Assembly: GCA_938073925.1 (NCBI GenBank)
Contig: CALJGH010000008.1
Coordinates: 1 to 16,368 of the forward strand
Length of the DNA: 16,368 nt
Reading direction: 5' to 3'
DNA from: an uncultured Nitrospinaceae bacterium
GTDB taxonomy: Bacteria; Nitrospinota; Nitrospinia; Nitrospinales; VA-1
The notes beneath the pieces are model-generated. The model made no database searches. It saw nothing but the letters and a program-made list of their open reading frames with translations, and was not told the DNA's origin. Both the position numbers and the translations under genes were made by a program. This document shows positions 7,515 to 14,876 of this stretch, one piece after another. Positions within the stretch are counted from its first letter, which is position 1. Every line of letters starts with the position of its first letter.

Positions 7515-8600
7515 ATGACCGAAATCAATCTGATGGAACTCGTATGCGAAAAAGTTAAAAGCCTTAAAGCCTACCATGTCGAAACAGTAGAAGAAGGCAT
7601 AAAGCTACACGCTAATGAGAACCCCTACCCGCCTTCCCCAGAACTATTAAAAAAAATTTTGGATCGTTTTGAAAAACTGGATTTAAACCGATATCCCGAT
7701 CCTGATTGCAAAGCATTAAAAGAAGGGATTTCAACTCGCATTGGGGTACCCACAAATCAACTTGTGATTGGAAACGGATCCGATGAGTTGATTCAAAGTT
7801 TGATGCAGGTCTTTTGCAATGAAGGTGACACCATCGCCTTCCCTGATCCTACCTTTGCTATGTACGCTATCACTGCAAAGGGCATGGGACTGAACGTCCA
7901 TACTATTCCTCTTAACGATAATTGGGATTTTGAAGCAGCGCCCCTTATTGAAAAGCTAAATGCAAGTCATGCCCGTATTGTATTTATAAGCTACCCCAAC
8001 AACCCAACAGGAAACTGTTTTTCTCGAACTGAAATTCAAAAACTCATAGAAAATTTTGAAGGAATAGTGGTACTAGATGAAGCTTATTATGATTTTTCAG
8101 GGCAGACCTTTCTTAGCCAAATGAAAGACCACAACAATCTGGTTATTTTAAGAAGTTTATCCAAAATCGGTCTGGCGGGATTGAGGGTCGGTTATGGAAT
8201 TTATCCCAGCATCCTAGTGGATGAAATCAATAAAGTTCGCCTTCCATATAATTCAAATTCAATTTCACAAATAGCTGCAACGGAGTTAATCAATAATTTT
8301 CATACAGTGCAAAAACAAATCGATTCTATTAAGGAAGAGCGAATCCGGTTAATCGGTGAATTAGCGAAAATTAATCTCATTACAGTCTTTCCCTCAGACG
8401 CAAATTTCATTTTGTTTCAGGCTTCTCAAAACGGAGAATCTATTTTTAGAAATTTGATGAAAAACGGTGTTCTGGTAAGAAACCTGGGAGCACACTTCAG
8501 GCTAAAAAATTGTATGCGTGTTACAATAGGAACAAAAGCTGAAAATGATCAATTTCTGGATCAGTTGACCAAAGCGATTCAACAGTTAGCGACTGATTAA
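7515..8600 (+). CDS. hisC: Histidinol-phosphate aminotransferase
   Basis: A 361-residue fold-type I PLP enzyme that transaminates imidazole-acetol phosphate with glutamate in histidine synthesis. Features in order: KLHANENPYPPSP near the N-terminus, GNGSDELIQ cofactor loop, SYPNNPTGN (about 158-166), D188 in DEAYYDF contacting the pyridine ring, the Schiff-base lysine K217 in SLSKIGLAGLRVGYG, and VRNLG with the R in CMRVTIGT near the end for substrate carboxylate or phosphate binding. Length is typical. It sits apart from other his genes, 6 nt after gmk and 6 nt before mltG. Related aromatic or phenylalanine aminotransferases are close paralogues, so the substrate is inferred from family resemblance. 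Confidence 0.93.
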   Translation: MTEINLMELVCEKVKSLKAYHVETVEEGIKLHANENPYPPSPELLKKILDRFEKLDLNRYPDPDCKALKEGISTRIGVPTNQLVIGNGSDELIQSLMQVFCNEGDTIAFPDPTFAMYAITAKGMGLNVHTIPLNDNWDFEAAPLIEKLNASHARIVFISYPNNPTGNCFSRTEIQKLIENFEGIVVLDEAYYDFSGQTFLSQMKDHNNLVILRSLSKIGLAGLRVGYGIYPSILVDEINKVRLPYNSNSISQIAATELINNFHTVQKQIDSIKEERIRLIGELAKINLITVFPSDANFILFQASQNGESIFRNLMKNGVLVRNLGAHFRLKNCMRVTIGTKAENDQFLDQLTKAIQQLATD

Positions 8601-8606
8601 ATAAAT

Positions 8607-9608
8607 ATGCGCACAACCCTCATCTCATGCTTCTGGGGTTTATTAGCACTCATCTGGATTATTTTGGGTATGCTTTACTTCCAGGCTTCCCGCCCCATGA
8701 GTGGTGACACCGAGCTCCAGATTTTTAATGTCATACCTGGAATGACATTAAAAAAGGTCTCGCAGGAACTTTCCCGTCAGAATCTCATCCGTAGTGCCAT
8801 TGCCTTCCAAGCTATTGCCTTGATTCAAGACAAACAAAAATTAATTATGATTGGGGAATATAATGTTTCACCCTCCATGCTTCCTGCAGATATATTGCAA
8901 AGAATCACATCGGGCAAAACGGTTCTATACCCCGTCACCATCCCCGAAGGATACCGCATCACAGAAATAGCCAACCTATTGGAAAAACAAGATCTCGCTG
9001 ATAAAGATACTTTCCTACAACAAACAAAAAATATGGAGCTGGTAACAGGAATTTCTGCTGACTCTCTAGAGGGCTACCTTTTTCCAGAAACCTATCATTT
9101 CGGGAAATTTACTGCCGAAAAAACTATTGTAAAAAAAATGGTCGAGACATTTAAGGAACGAGCCTTGAAAAAAGAATTTCTTAAACGCGCTAGAGAAATA
9201 GGGTTTACTTATCACGAAATCATAACACTCGCTTCGCTAATCGAAAAAGAAACGGGAAAAGATTCCGAACGCAAACAAATATCCTCTGTTTTCCATAACC
9301 GCTTGAAAAAGAATATGAGACTGCAGACCGATCCGACGGTAATCTATGCAATAGAAAACTTTGATGGCAATATCAGAAAGCGCGACCTTAAAATCGATTC
9401 TCCCTATAACACTTATCGCTACAAAGGCCTGCCGCCAGGTCCTATTGCTAGCCCCGGTCTCAAATCCATTGTTGCCTCACTTTATCCAGCAAAAACTTCA
9501 AACTTGTATTTCGTTTCACGTCAAGATGGGAGTCATCAATTTTCAGCAACGCTAAATGAGCATAACCGAGCCGTTCAGAAATACCAGTTGCAAAGAGTCC
9601 GCCATTAG
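8607..9608 (+). CDS. mltG: Endolytic murein transglycosylase MltG (YceG-like)
   Basis: A 333-residue protein anchored by one N-terminal helix (about residues 5-26), with the enzymatic domain outside the cytoplasmic membrane. It cleaves nascent peptidoglycan strands and is thought to set glycan length. A LysM-like region (VIPGMTLKKVSQELSRQNLI) is followed by the YceG domain: SLEGYLFPETY, the catalytic Glu in LIEKETG (E213 is the first of the pair), SVFHNRLKKNMRLQTDPT, SPYNTYRYKGLPPGPI and FVSRQDGSHQFS near the end, all hallmark positions. Length matches (about 330-350). It is the last gene of the co-directional block; a weak hairpin follows. Confidence 0.96.
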   Translation: MRTTLISCFWGLLALIWIILGMLYFQASRPMSGDTELQIFNVIPGMTLKKVSQELSRQNLIRSAIAFQAIALIQDKQKLIMIGEYNVSPSMLPADILQRITSGKTVLYPVTIPEGYRITEIANLLEKQDLADKDTFLQQTKNMELVTGISADSLEGYLFPETYHFGKFTAEKTIVKKMVETFKERALKKEFLKRAREIGFTYHEIITLASLIEKETGKDSERKQISSVFHNRLKKNMRLQTDPTVIYAIENFDGNIRKRDLKIDSPYNTYRYKGLPPGPIASPGLKSIVASLYPAKTSNLYFVSRQDGSHQFSATLNEHNRAVQKYQLQRVRH

Positions 9609-9622
9609 CGACACCTTGAATT

Positions 9623-9790
9623 TTAAAGAGCCTTTCTCTTTTCTATATTTGCTTCATCATTTATGATTTGGATCAGCAGACATGAATACTCTTCTGTCAG
9701 CTGATTGAAATTTTGAGCCAATATATTATTAGCTCCATCGAGCATAGCAGCAACTTCCTCTCAACTCATTTCTTCACAGTTCGGCTTCAT
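9623..9790 (-). pseudogene. Short gene with strong ribosome site, interrupted by in-frame TGA at codon 10
   Basis: From ATG 9788-9790 the frame reads MKPNCEEMS, then TGA (9761-9763), then EEVAAMLDGANNILAQNF and on to IEKRKAL and TAA at 9623-9625: 55 positions including the TGA. The ATG has an excellent AAGGAG seven bases upstream. The downstream part is a charged helix-like sequence. Possibilities are: (a) a nonsense-mutated small gene; (b) a nine-codon leader followed by a separate 40-residue protein from ATG 9745, which has AGAGGA about ten bases before it; (c) a sequence error. I do not recognise the protein. It converges on mltG, its last codons overlapping the weak hairpin there. Confidence 0.5.
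9625..9642 (+). terminator. Weak hairpin after mltG, possible terminator
   Basis: AAAGAG-CCTTT-CTCTTT forms a 6-bp, AT-rich stem followed by only one further T before a C. It lies 17 nt after the mltG stop. The stem is thin, so termination efficiency is doubtful. Confidence 0.3.
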
Positions 9791-9853
9791 AGTTCTTCTC
9801 CTTTTAGCTACAAACCAAGCTTAATACCCACTGAGAGCCACATCTAAAGTTAG

Positions 9854-9880
9854 TTGAATATTTAATAATAATACTATAAT
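9854..9880 (+). promoter_or_regulatory. Candidate promoter for the S24-type repressor gene
   Basis: TTGAAT (9854-9859) and TATAAT (9875-9880) are separated by 15 bp, slightly short, in a very AT-rich stretch (9854-9920). A second -10-like TATAAA overlaps at 9880-9885. The 40-nt leader has no obvious Shine-Dalgarno sequence. The repressor may bind here to control itself and the divergent short gene, but no clear dyad operator is visible. Confidence 0.35.
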
Positions 9881-9920
9881 ATAAAATAATTAAACGTATT
9901 TAAAAAATATTATCATTAAA

Positions 9921-10601
9921 ATGACTAATAATTTAAATAAAAGATTAATTTTTGCAAGAAAACTAAAGGGTTTTAAGCAAAAAGAATTAGCCAATATTTT
10001 AAAAGTATCCTTGCCTACGATGAACCATTATGAAAGTGGTAAGCGCGCTCCAAATTCCGAGTTGCTGTCTCAAATCGTAAAAGTTTTGGAATGTGATCCC
10101 GGTTGGTTGCTCACCGGCGAAGGGCAAGCGGAGAAAAAAGAAACCAATTCAAAAGAACCGACATCATCGTCTACTCTAAATGATTTCGTTCTAGTACCCC
10201 GATACAATATTGAAACTTCAGCGGGTGGGGGGTCTATCATTCATTCAGAGCAAATTGTCGACCACCTTGCCTTTAAAACGTGCTGGGTCAGCAAAGAACT
10301 TGGGGCCGATCCTAAAAACTTGCTACTCATTCACTCTATTGGCGACTCCATGGAGCCGACATTACGCGCAGGAGACCTTTTACTGGTAGACCGCAACAAA
10401 GCCCGAATGAAAGGCGATGGAATCTATCTGATCAACTTCGATGATGGATTAATGGTTAAACGACTGGAGTGGATGATGGACAGCACAGTGGTTATTCGTG
10501 GAGACAATACCAGCGTTTCCAGAGAACAGAAACTCACTGCCGTTGAGATGGAAAAGCTTCACTTGCTCGGCCGTGTGGTCTGGGTGGGTGGCAAAGTATA
10601 A
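9921..10601 (+). CDS. Phage CI/LexA-like repressor: XRE helix-turn-helix plus S24 peptidase domain
   Basis: A 226-residue cytoplasmic DNA-binding regulator. Residues about 5-62 are an XRE-type helix-turn-helix (ARKLKGFKQKELANILKVS, then MNHYESGKRAPN). A polar linker (about 68-86) leads to the S24 domain, with Ser143 in GDSMEPT and Lys180 in LMVKRL. The 37-residue spacing equals that of LexA's Ser119/Lys156 dyad. A possible autocleavage Ala-Gly is at 101-102 (ETSAGGG). Such proteins are typically inactivated by RecA-stimulated self-cleavage after DNA damage. No phage or plasmid genes are visible around it, so it is an orphan in this window. The promoter and first codons are much more AT-rich than the rest, suggesting acquisition. 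It converges with the next gene, with 3 nt between stops. Confidence 0.9.
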   Translation: MTNNLNKRLIFARKLKGFKQKELANILKVSLPTMNHYESGKRAPNSELLSQIVKVLECDPGWLLTGEGQAEKKETNSKEPTSSSTLNDFVLVPRYNIETSAGGGSIIHSEQIVDHLAFKTCWVSKELGADPKNLLLIHSIGDSMEPTLRAGDLLLVDRNKARMKGDGIYLINFDDGLMVKRLEWMMDSTVVIRGDNTSVSREQKLTAVEMEKLHLLGRVVWVGGKV

Positions 10602-10604
10602 TGA

Positions 10605-11549
10605 CTAATTTCTGGGTTTATCCTGTAGAAATAGAACAAGGTTACTTACCAATATATTATAAGGCACCGCAATATTCCTTTTTGTCCCCTCCTTTACTAC
10701 AACACCATTTATGGCTTCAATTTCGGTAACCTTTCCAGCCCGCAGATCTTGCAACATTGAAGACTCATGTTCATAGGTACTGGGCAATAACTTCCCATAA
10801 AATTCCTCAAGATAATCCTGTTCGCTCTTCCAGTGAGTTTCATAACCCATAGCTCGCATCACCGCAAAAACTTCATCAACGATGCCTTCCATTATCTCTC
10901 GAGTGCTTTCTTTTTTCCCAAGCAGCCCGTACGGAACTTCCAATAAGGCACCCAGAGCATTGAGAGGACAGTTGTAAAGCATTTTCGCCCATAGGTCTCT
11001 GGAAATATGCCTTGTCACCGCACAGGGAAGACCACCCTCTTCAAAAGCCTTGGCAAGCGGCTCAAGACATTCCAGATCTCCACCAAAAAGCGAACCCAAA
11101 TGAACTGGCTGCGCGTGAACGGTAACATCAACTCTATTTTTTTTTGGGCGAATGAATCCGGTGATCACCCGCGCGTTAAAAATATTCTGAAAATATTCTG
11201 AAAATATTTCCGCATTACCCCAGCCGTTTTGACAAAGTACAATTCTTGAAGTATTAGAAAGCCACTCCTGCAATTGTCGTCCTGCATTTTCAGTATCAAA
11301 GGATTTCACACAGACCAAAACAAAATCAAATTCTTCGTCTTGAGCGGGACCGTGAAAAATCTCAAATGAATCAGAGTGAAACTCACCAAAAATCCCAATC
11401 CGGTACAATCCATTTTTTTCAAGCTCGGTATCCTCTCTTCCAAGCAAACTAACACGGCAACCCGATTGCATAAGAAAGCTGGCCAGCCCAAGCCCTACTG
11501 CCCCTGCCCCCACAACTAAAACTTTTAACATATCAGGACTTTCTATCAT
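10605..11549 (-). CDS. panE: 2-dehydropantoate 2-reductase (ApbA/PanE) family protein
   Basis: A 308-314 residue NADP-dependent dehydrogenase. In the pantothenate pathway, PanE reduces ketopantoate to pantoate. The Rossmann glycine motif GAGAVGLG is at about 14-21, SLLGRE follows at the second strand, and LVCVKSFDT at about 78-86. The catalytic Lys189 lies in AKMLYNCPLN with Asn193 and Asn197. The C-terminal helices carry EIEAINGVVVKEGTKR and IAVPYN. The ATG at 11549 gives 314 residues. An in-frame ATG at 11531 yields MLKVLVVGAGAVG, the more usual N-terminus. Neither has a good ribosome site. Many family members act on other 2-oxo acids, so the exact substrate is inferred. A short tandem repeat lies within the gene. 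Confidence 0.88.
   Translation of the reverse strand: MIESPDMLKVLVVGAGAVGLGLASFLMQSGCRVSLLGREDTELEKNGLYRIGIFGEFHSDSFEIFHGPAQDEEFDFVLVCVKSFDTENAGRQLQEWLSNTSRIVLCQNGWGNAEIFSEYFQNIFNARVITGFIRPKKNRVDVTVHAQPVHLGSLFGGDLECLEPLAKAFEEGGLPCAVTRHISRDLWAKMLYNCPLNALGALLEVPYGLLGKKESTREIMEGIVDEVFAVMRAMGYETHWKSEQDYLEEFYGKLLPSTYEHESSMLQDLRAGKVTEIEAINGVVVKEGTKRNIAVPYNILVSNLVLFLQDKPRN
11179..11208 (+). repeat. 11-bp tandem repeat (about 2.7 copies) inside panE
   Basis: AAAATATTCTG occurs at 11179-11189 and 11190-11200, followed by a partial AAAATATT at 11201-11208. The unit is not a multiple of three, so gain or loss of a copy would shift the panE reading frame. On the protein side it encodes the EIFSEYFQNIFN stretch. 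Confidence 0.85.
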
Positions 11550-11642
11550 ATGAAGTCATAAAACTGGCGACACTAAAGATCACAAAACCGCACCCCATAA
11601 AACTAAATTAGCATATTCTCTACATCGCAACCAAACAAGCGT

Positions 11643-11671
11643 TTGATTCATCTATAAAAGAACGATAAGAT
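11643..11671 (+). promoter_or_regulatory. Candidate sigma70 promoter for the membrane protein/pentapeptide unit
   Basis: TTGATT (11643-11648) and TAAGAT (11666-11671) are separated by exactly 17 bp. They lie about 54 nt upstream of the ATG at 11726, which has a near-perfect TAAGGAGG ribosome site at about 11713-11720. A 5-bp inverted repeat CAAAC-AAGC-GTTTG overlaps the -35 box. The divergent panE gene starts about 100 nt away. Confidence 0.45.
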
Positions 11672-11725
11672 GACTCCACATAATTTGATCTCTCATACCA
11701 TACGGAATGAGTTAAGGAGGCAAAC

Positions 11726-12271
11726 ATGAATATTGAAAATCATCAACAATCCCAATTCAATCATGAAGAATGGATAAATCGTTTATTTCGGTTTATTGAA
11801 ACAGCCCGACAATTTTCTATTGCGTTTGCACAAGCCTTCAAAACCCTTTTTCAAAAAGGCCTGACTGAAGCCTGGAAAGAAATTCGAGCCGCAGCCAAAA
11901 AACTTTCGCTGGGTGATTTCATTTTCACAGGCACTCTGACATCGATTGCAGTATTTGGAGGTATAATTCTGCTCGCAGGAATCAGTTTATTGAGTTACCA
12001 ATCTCTCTTATGGTTGCAAAGCGGTGTGTGGACAGAGTATCCCGTGCTAACTGTTTTCAACTTCCTATTTGAAAACACACCTCTGCATCAATGGATAATT
12101 AATCCTGAGTCATGGATTGGAATGCAAAAACTGCTTTTATGGGTTTTAGAATCCATTCCCGTATCACTTGCATTAATAGTTCCAGGATTTTCAATAACCA
12201 TTATGGCTGGCGGCATTTTAATAGCGGCTTTGGTCTTTCGATTTTACCAATTCAAAAAATGCGATGACTGA
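11726..12271 (+). CDS. Unknown membrane protein coupled to a pentapeptide-repeat protein
   Basis: I do not recognise the family. The 181 residues start with a polar region (1-65) rich in amphipathic helix (e.g. FIETARQFSIAFAQAFKTLF). This is followed by a strong membrane segment at about 66-92 (FIFTGTLTSIAVFGGIILLAGISLL, quoted in part: FGGIILLAGISLL). A lumenal or periplasmic-looking loop follows (about 95-135, with WLQSGVWTEYP), and then a second membrane segment at about 140-170 (ESIPVSLALIVPGFSITIMA). It ends in a short basic and acidic tail. The start is secure: TAAGGAGG lies about 5 nt upstream of the ATG. Its stop lies inside the next gene (8-nt overlap, ATGACTGA), so the two products are made together and may work together. 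A membrane anchor or partner for the pentapeptide protein is a guess. Confidence 0.75.
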   Translation: MNIENHQQSQFNHEEWINRLFRFIETARQFSIAFAQAFKTLFQKGLTEAWKEIRAAAKKLSLGDFIFTGTLTSIAVFGGIILLAGISLLSYQSLLWLQSGVWTEYPVLTVFNFLFENTPLHQWIINPESWIGMQKLLLWVLESIPVSLALIVPGFSITIMAGGILIAALVFRFYQFKKCDD

Positions 12272-13004
12272 AGATTCACAAGCCCTCAAAAAAAAGCTGG
12301 AAGGCTCCAAAAAATATCTCCAGAATGCAGATCTCAAAGGAGCCGACCTTGCAGGGGTCGACATGAAAGGTGCACTGCTAAGCGGTGCCGATCTACGCGG
12401 TGCCAATCTGTCTAAAGCATTTTTTGGCGATGCAATTCTTGCCAAAGCCAATCTAGCTGAAGCCAATCTAGAAGAAACTAATATAAACAGTGCAGACCTG
12501 AACAAAGTAAATCTAAAAGGCGCAAATATGCGTGCGCTTTATGCCCGATTAGCAGATTTGAGAGGGGCCAATCTAAGCAATGCAGATCTCACTAAAGCAA
12601 ACCTTCGCCAATGCTCCATGTTTAAAGTCTGGATGAGAAACTCTGACCTTACCGGTGCCAATTTGCAAAATATAAAAGGTGCACAATCGCAAATGCAAGA
12701 CTCGAAATTTTGCGGTGCAAAAATGGAAGGGGCCGAACTTTCAGGAGCCAGGCTAGATGGAGCCGATATGGAGGGAGCCGGGTTACAAGTGGCAAACCTG
12801 AGCAGAGCCGTCCTAAAAAATACCAATTTTAAAGGGGCCGATTTAAAAGGGGCCAACCTAAGGTACGTTACCGGGTTAACAAAAGAACAAATGGAATCCA
12901 CACTCATTGACAGAAAAACACTTCTACCTCATTACCTAAAGATAAAATGGATAACCGAAACCGAATTTGAGTGCCACGATTCTGAAGATAAGCCGCATTA
13001 TTAA
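12264..13004 (+). CDS. Pentapeptide-repeat protein
   Basis: A 246-residue protein. Residues about 15-200 are near-continuous A(D/N)LxG/x pentapeptides (e.g. NADLKGADLAGVDMKGALLS), which in this family wind into a right-handed quadrilateral beta-helix. No signal peptide is present, so it is probably cytoplasmic. The repeat helix is followed by a non-repeat tail of about 45 residues: GLTKEQMESTLIDRKTLLPH, then YLKIKWITETEFEC. That tail is closely matched in the second pentapeptide protein encoded at 15160-15996. Family members include DNA-mimicking gyrase protectors and many of unknown role; the sequence does not say which applies. Translation is coupled to the upstream membrane protein by an 8-nt overlap. 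It converges with the next gene, with only 3 nt between stops. Confidence 0.92.
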   Translation: MTEDSQALKKKLEGSKKYLQNADLKGADLAGVDMKGALLSGADLRGANLSKAFFGDAILAKANLAEANLEETNINSADLNKVNLKGANMRALYARLADLRGANLSNADLTKANLRQCSMFKVWMRNSDLTGANLQNIKGAQSQMQDSKFCGAKMEGAELSGARLDGADMEGAGLQVANLSRAVLKNTNFKGADLKGANLRYVTGLTKEQMESTLIDRKTLLPHYLKIKWITETEFECHDSEDKPHY

Positions 13005-13007
13005 AAA

Positions 13008-13487
13008 CTACATTTCGTTTCGCTTGTCAATTTCTCCCAGCAACTCATCCACCGTACGAACATTCACAAGGTCTCGATAACTCGATACCATGCCAATGAT
13101 ATTTATACTTAAGGGAAACGGTTCATCCCGATCGCGCAAAATTATAGTGCCCGTAATATCCTGCTCATTAAATTCAACCAGGTTTTCCGAAGAAACAGGC
13201 AATGAAACCTGTTCCACTTCAATAGCAAAAGAATATTGTTTTTCCAAATACTTTTTCAACTCGTCCACTTCCTCTTGAGACAAAAGATAGTTTGCCCGCC
13301 GCTCAACCCATAGCTTGGCCTTACTTGTCTCAGGCAAGTTATGATAATCTTCGATCAAACTTTCAAAAGGCAGCAAAGGTTCATCCCTCAAATAACAAAC
13401 CCAGTCGACTTTAACAAAGTTATCAGGGTTCTGCCCAGATAAAAGCCTGGAAGAATCAATCAAAGAGAATGCGCGAAACAGTTTCAA
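13008..13487 (-). CDS. Unknown soluble protein, 159 residues
   Basis: I recognise no family. The product is acidic, with no signal peptide or membrane segment. It is predicted mixed alpha/beta: an N-terminal half with VDWVCYLRDEPLLPFESLI, a helical stretch LSQEEVDELKKYLEKQY, then strands ending TGTIILRDRDEPFPLSINI and a C-terminal helix VDELLGEIDKR. The TTG at 13487 is chosen as start because AAGGA lies about six bases before it on the reverse strand and a good promoter is further upstream. Its stop is 3 nt from the pentapeptide gene's stop on the other strand. It is divergent from the small gene at 13579. Confidence 0.7.
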   Translation of the reverse strand: MKLFRAFSLIDSSRLLSGQNPDNFVKVDWVCYLRDEPLLPFESLIEDYHNLPETSKAKLWVERRANYLLSQEEVDELKKYLEKQYSFAIEVEQVSLPVSSENLVEFNEQDITGTIILRDRDEPFPLSINIIGMVSSYRDLVNVRTVDELLGEIDKRNEM

Positions 13488-13533
13488 ACAGTATTCCTTC
13501 CCAACAAAACGGACTATTTAATATGACTCGTTA

Positions 13534-13563
13534 ATTATAAAGAGTATGATTATATTTACACAA
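13534..13563 (-). promoter_or_regulatory. Candidate sigma70 promoter for the 159-residue unknown gene
   Basis: Read on the reverse strand, TTGTGT (13558-13563) and an exact TATAAT (13534-13539) are spaced by 18 bp. They leave a leader of about 40 nt to the TTG start at 13487. Confidence 0.45.
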
Positions 13564-13578
13564 TATTAATCTGCAAAA

Positions 13579-13830
13579 ATGAATTTCCACGGACAACTAA
13601 TGACTAACGAAAGAAAAATAATTAAGTTCGGTGCTGCAACCGGATTTACAGTGGTGCTTGAGTTTCCTAATGATGCCGAAATGACGGATTACCGCAATAA
13701 AATTGAAAATGCCGGTTTGAAATGCGAAATTCTCGCCGATTTCAACCTGAATTTTGATCAGGCCGATTTGTTCATGGACATGAGAAGCACGGAATGCAGA
13801 GAGCAGTTCGACATTGATGACTGGGTATAG
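13579..13830 (+). CDS. Unknown small acidic protein, up to 83 residues
   Basis: I do not recognise it. It is a small soluble protein with an alternating strand/helix pattern: KIIKFGAATGFTVVLEFPND, then a helix with DYRNKIENAGLKCEI, then an acidic C-terminus (EQFDIDDWV). The two cysteines (about C49 and C74) are not in a recognised motif. The first ATG (13579) and a second one seven codons later (13600) both lack a good ribosome site, so the start is open. The preserved frame, charged composition and tight packing (7 nt to the convergent TPR gene) favour a real gene. Confidence 0.6.
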   Translation: MNFHGQLMTNERKIIKFGAATGFTVVLEFPNDAEMTDYRNKIENAGLKCEILADFNLNFDQADLFMDMRSTECREQFDIDDWV

Positions 13831-13837
13831 CCGAATA

Positions 13838-14353
13838 TTAATTCTCTTTCCTATCTGACCGCAAGACTTCCAAGCGTTCAGACAAAGTTTGCCCCCCTTC
13901 TTTTCTGTTTTGTAAAAAGCGAGTGAACCAGTCCAACCCCTTTCCCAGTTGCGGATCCATTTTTATGGCTTTTGTATAGTCTTCCAATGCCAAATCATAG
14001 AGCCCCATGCGATCTTCTAAAATCCCTCTATTGGCAAACGACACTGCAGAATTTGGATCGAGAGATAAAACTTCGTTGAACGCGTCAAGGGCTTGCTGAT
14101 CTTTGCCTAACTGCATGAGAGTTCTTGCCCGTCCCCTTTTAGCGTGAATAAAATTGGGATTTTCCAACACGGCGGTATTATAAAATTTAAGCGCCTCCTC
14201 AAATTTTCCGTCTGTGTAGAGCCCAATTGCTTTTGTAAAGGAGGGGCGTTGTTGTGAAGGTGTGGAGCTTTTGAAAACAGCCCAGCTGAGGGAAAGAAAT
14301 ATCATGCCGATACCGCAAAATCGGATAACGCGATACATTTTATCCGTTTCCAT
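13838..14353 (-). CDS. Membrane-anchored TPR protein
   Basis: About 171 residues from ATG 14353. A signal-anchor helix (about residues 8-27, IRFCGIGMIFLSLSWAVF) precedes three tetratricopeptide repeats (about 38-70, 71-104, 105-138), with the usual A/G/Y/A/P pattern, e.g. GKFEEALKFYNTAVLENPN and LYDLALEDYTKAIKMDPQ. The C-terminal tail has GKGLDWFTRFLQNRKE. TPRs are protein-interaction scaffolds; here they would sit on the periplasmic side if the anchor is N-in. The frame is open to a TTG at 14383 that would overlap the upstream gene, and a later ATG at 14338 is also possible. ATG 14353 leaves an 11-nt gap and is a compromise. It is last in a reverse-strand cluster. Confidence 0.82.
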   Translation of the reverse strand: METDKMYRVIRFCGIGMIFLSLSWAVFKSSTPSQQRPSFTKAIGLYTDGKFEEALKFYNTAVLENPNFIHAKRGRARTLMQLGKDQQALDAFNEVLSLDPNSAVSFANRGILEDRMGLYDLALEDYTKAIKMDPQLGKGLDWFTRFLQNRKEGGQTLSERLEVLRSDRKEN

Positions 14354-14364
14354 GACAGCTAAAT

Positions 14365-14868
14365 TTATTGAGAGTATTTCCAATGAGCGAGACGAACATC
14401 ACTCAAACGCTGGATAAGTCTATCGATAGAACCCTCGTCAAACTTATCATTGTCGAATACAGCGTTCACAAAGTCGGCAACAACACCCGATTGGGCTTCA
14501 CCAAAAGAAGGTACTTTCTTACCAACAAAGTCATAGGTAGATTCATCTGAAGTGTAGAACCGGAAAAAGGTGGTGAGATATAAAATCATACTGTTACGTG
14601 CGATATGACTAGGCTTGCCATTTTTGCTAATACTGGAAACAGGAAACTGCATGCCCGCAATTCTCCTACGGGAATCTAGATTGTGTTTGGCAACTTCAAA
14701 CTTTGAGGCTTGAAAGCAGGCGGAAAGAACAGAGCTCTCGAGATTTCCATAAGGAAATTCATTATCCCCTTGACGAAGACGTTTCATTTTATCCATCGCC
14801 TTCTTGCCTTTTGGGGAATAGCAAAACCGGGCTCGCCATGACCTGAACTCTTTCACCGTTCTAATCAT
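14365..14868 (-). CDS. Unknown protein, 167 residues, in the hspQ cluster
   Basis: I do not recognise the family. The frame is open further upstream into hspQ, but the start at 14868 is preferred. AGAGGGA (14872-14878) overlaps the hspQ stop codon and gives normal spacing to the second of two adjacent ATGs (14871, 14868), implying translational coupling. The product is basic at the N-terminus (MIRTVKEFRSWRARFCYS, then PKGKKAMDKMKRLRQGD), with no signal peptide. A mildly hydrophobic centre (NSMILYLTTFFRFYTS) is probably a buried helix rather than a membrane span. The C-terminal helix is SIDRLIQRLSDVRLAHW. It lies between hspQ and the TPR gene with short gaps, so co-expression is likely. Confidence 0.68.
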   Translation of the reverse strand: MIRTVKEFRSWRARFCYSPKGKKAMDKMKRLRQGDNEFPYGNLESSVLSACFQASKFEVAKHNLDSRRRIAGMQFPVSSISKNGKPSHIARNSMILYLTTFFRFYTSDESTYDFVGKKVPSFGEAQSGVVADFVNAVFDNDKFDEGSIDRLIQRLSDVRLAHWKYSQ

Positions 14869-14876
14869 CATTCCCT

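Noticed and set aside
9740..9790. Selenocysteine reading of the TGA in the short reverse-strand gene
   Set aside because: Only a 4-bp stem (GCTC-GATG-GAGC) follows, at about 17 nt from the TGA. It is not a convincing bacterial SECIS, and the residue context has no known selenoprotein motif.
12218..12907. Long reverse-strand open frames opposite the first pentapeptide gene, rich in SAP/LAP repeats
   Set aside because: They are the antisense of the pentapeptide repeat codons. The repeat removes stops on the other strand; there is no ribosome site and the composition is an artefact.
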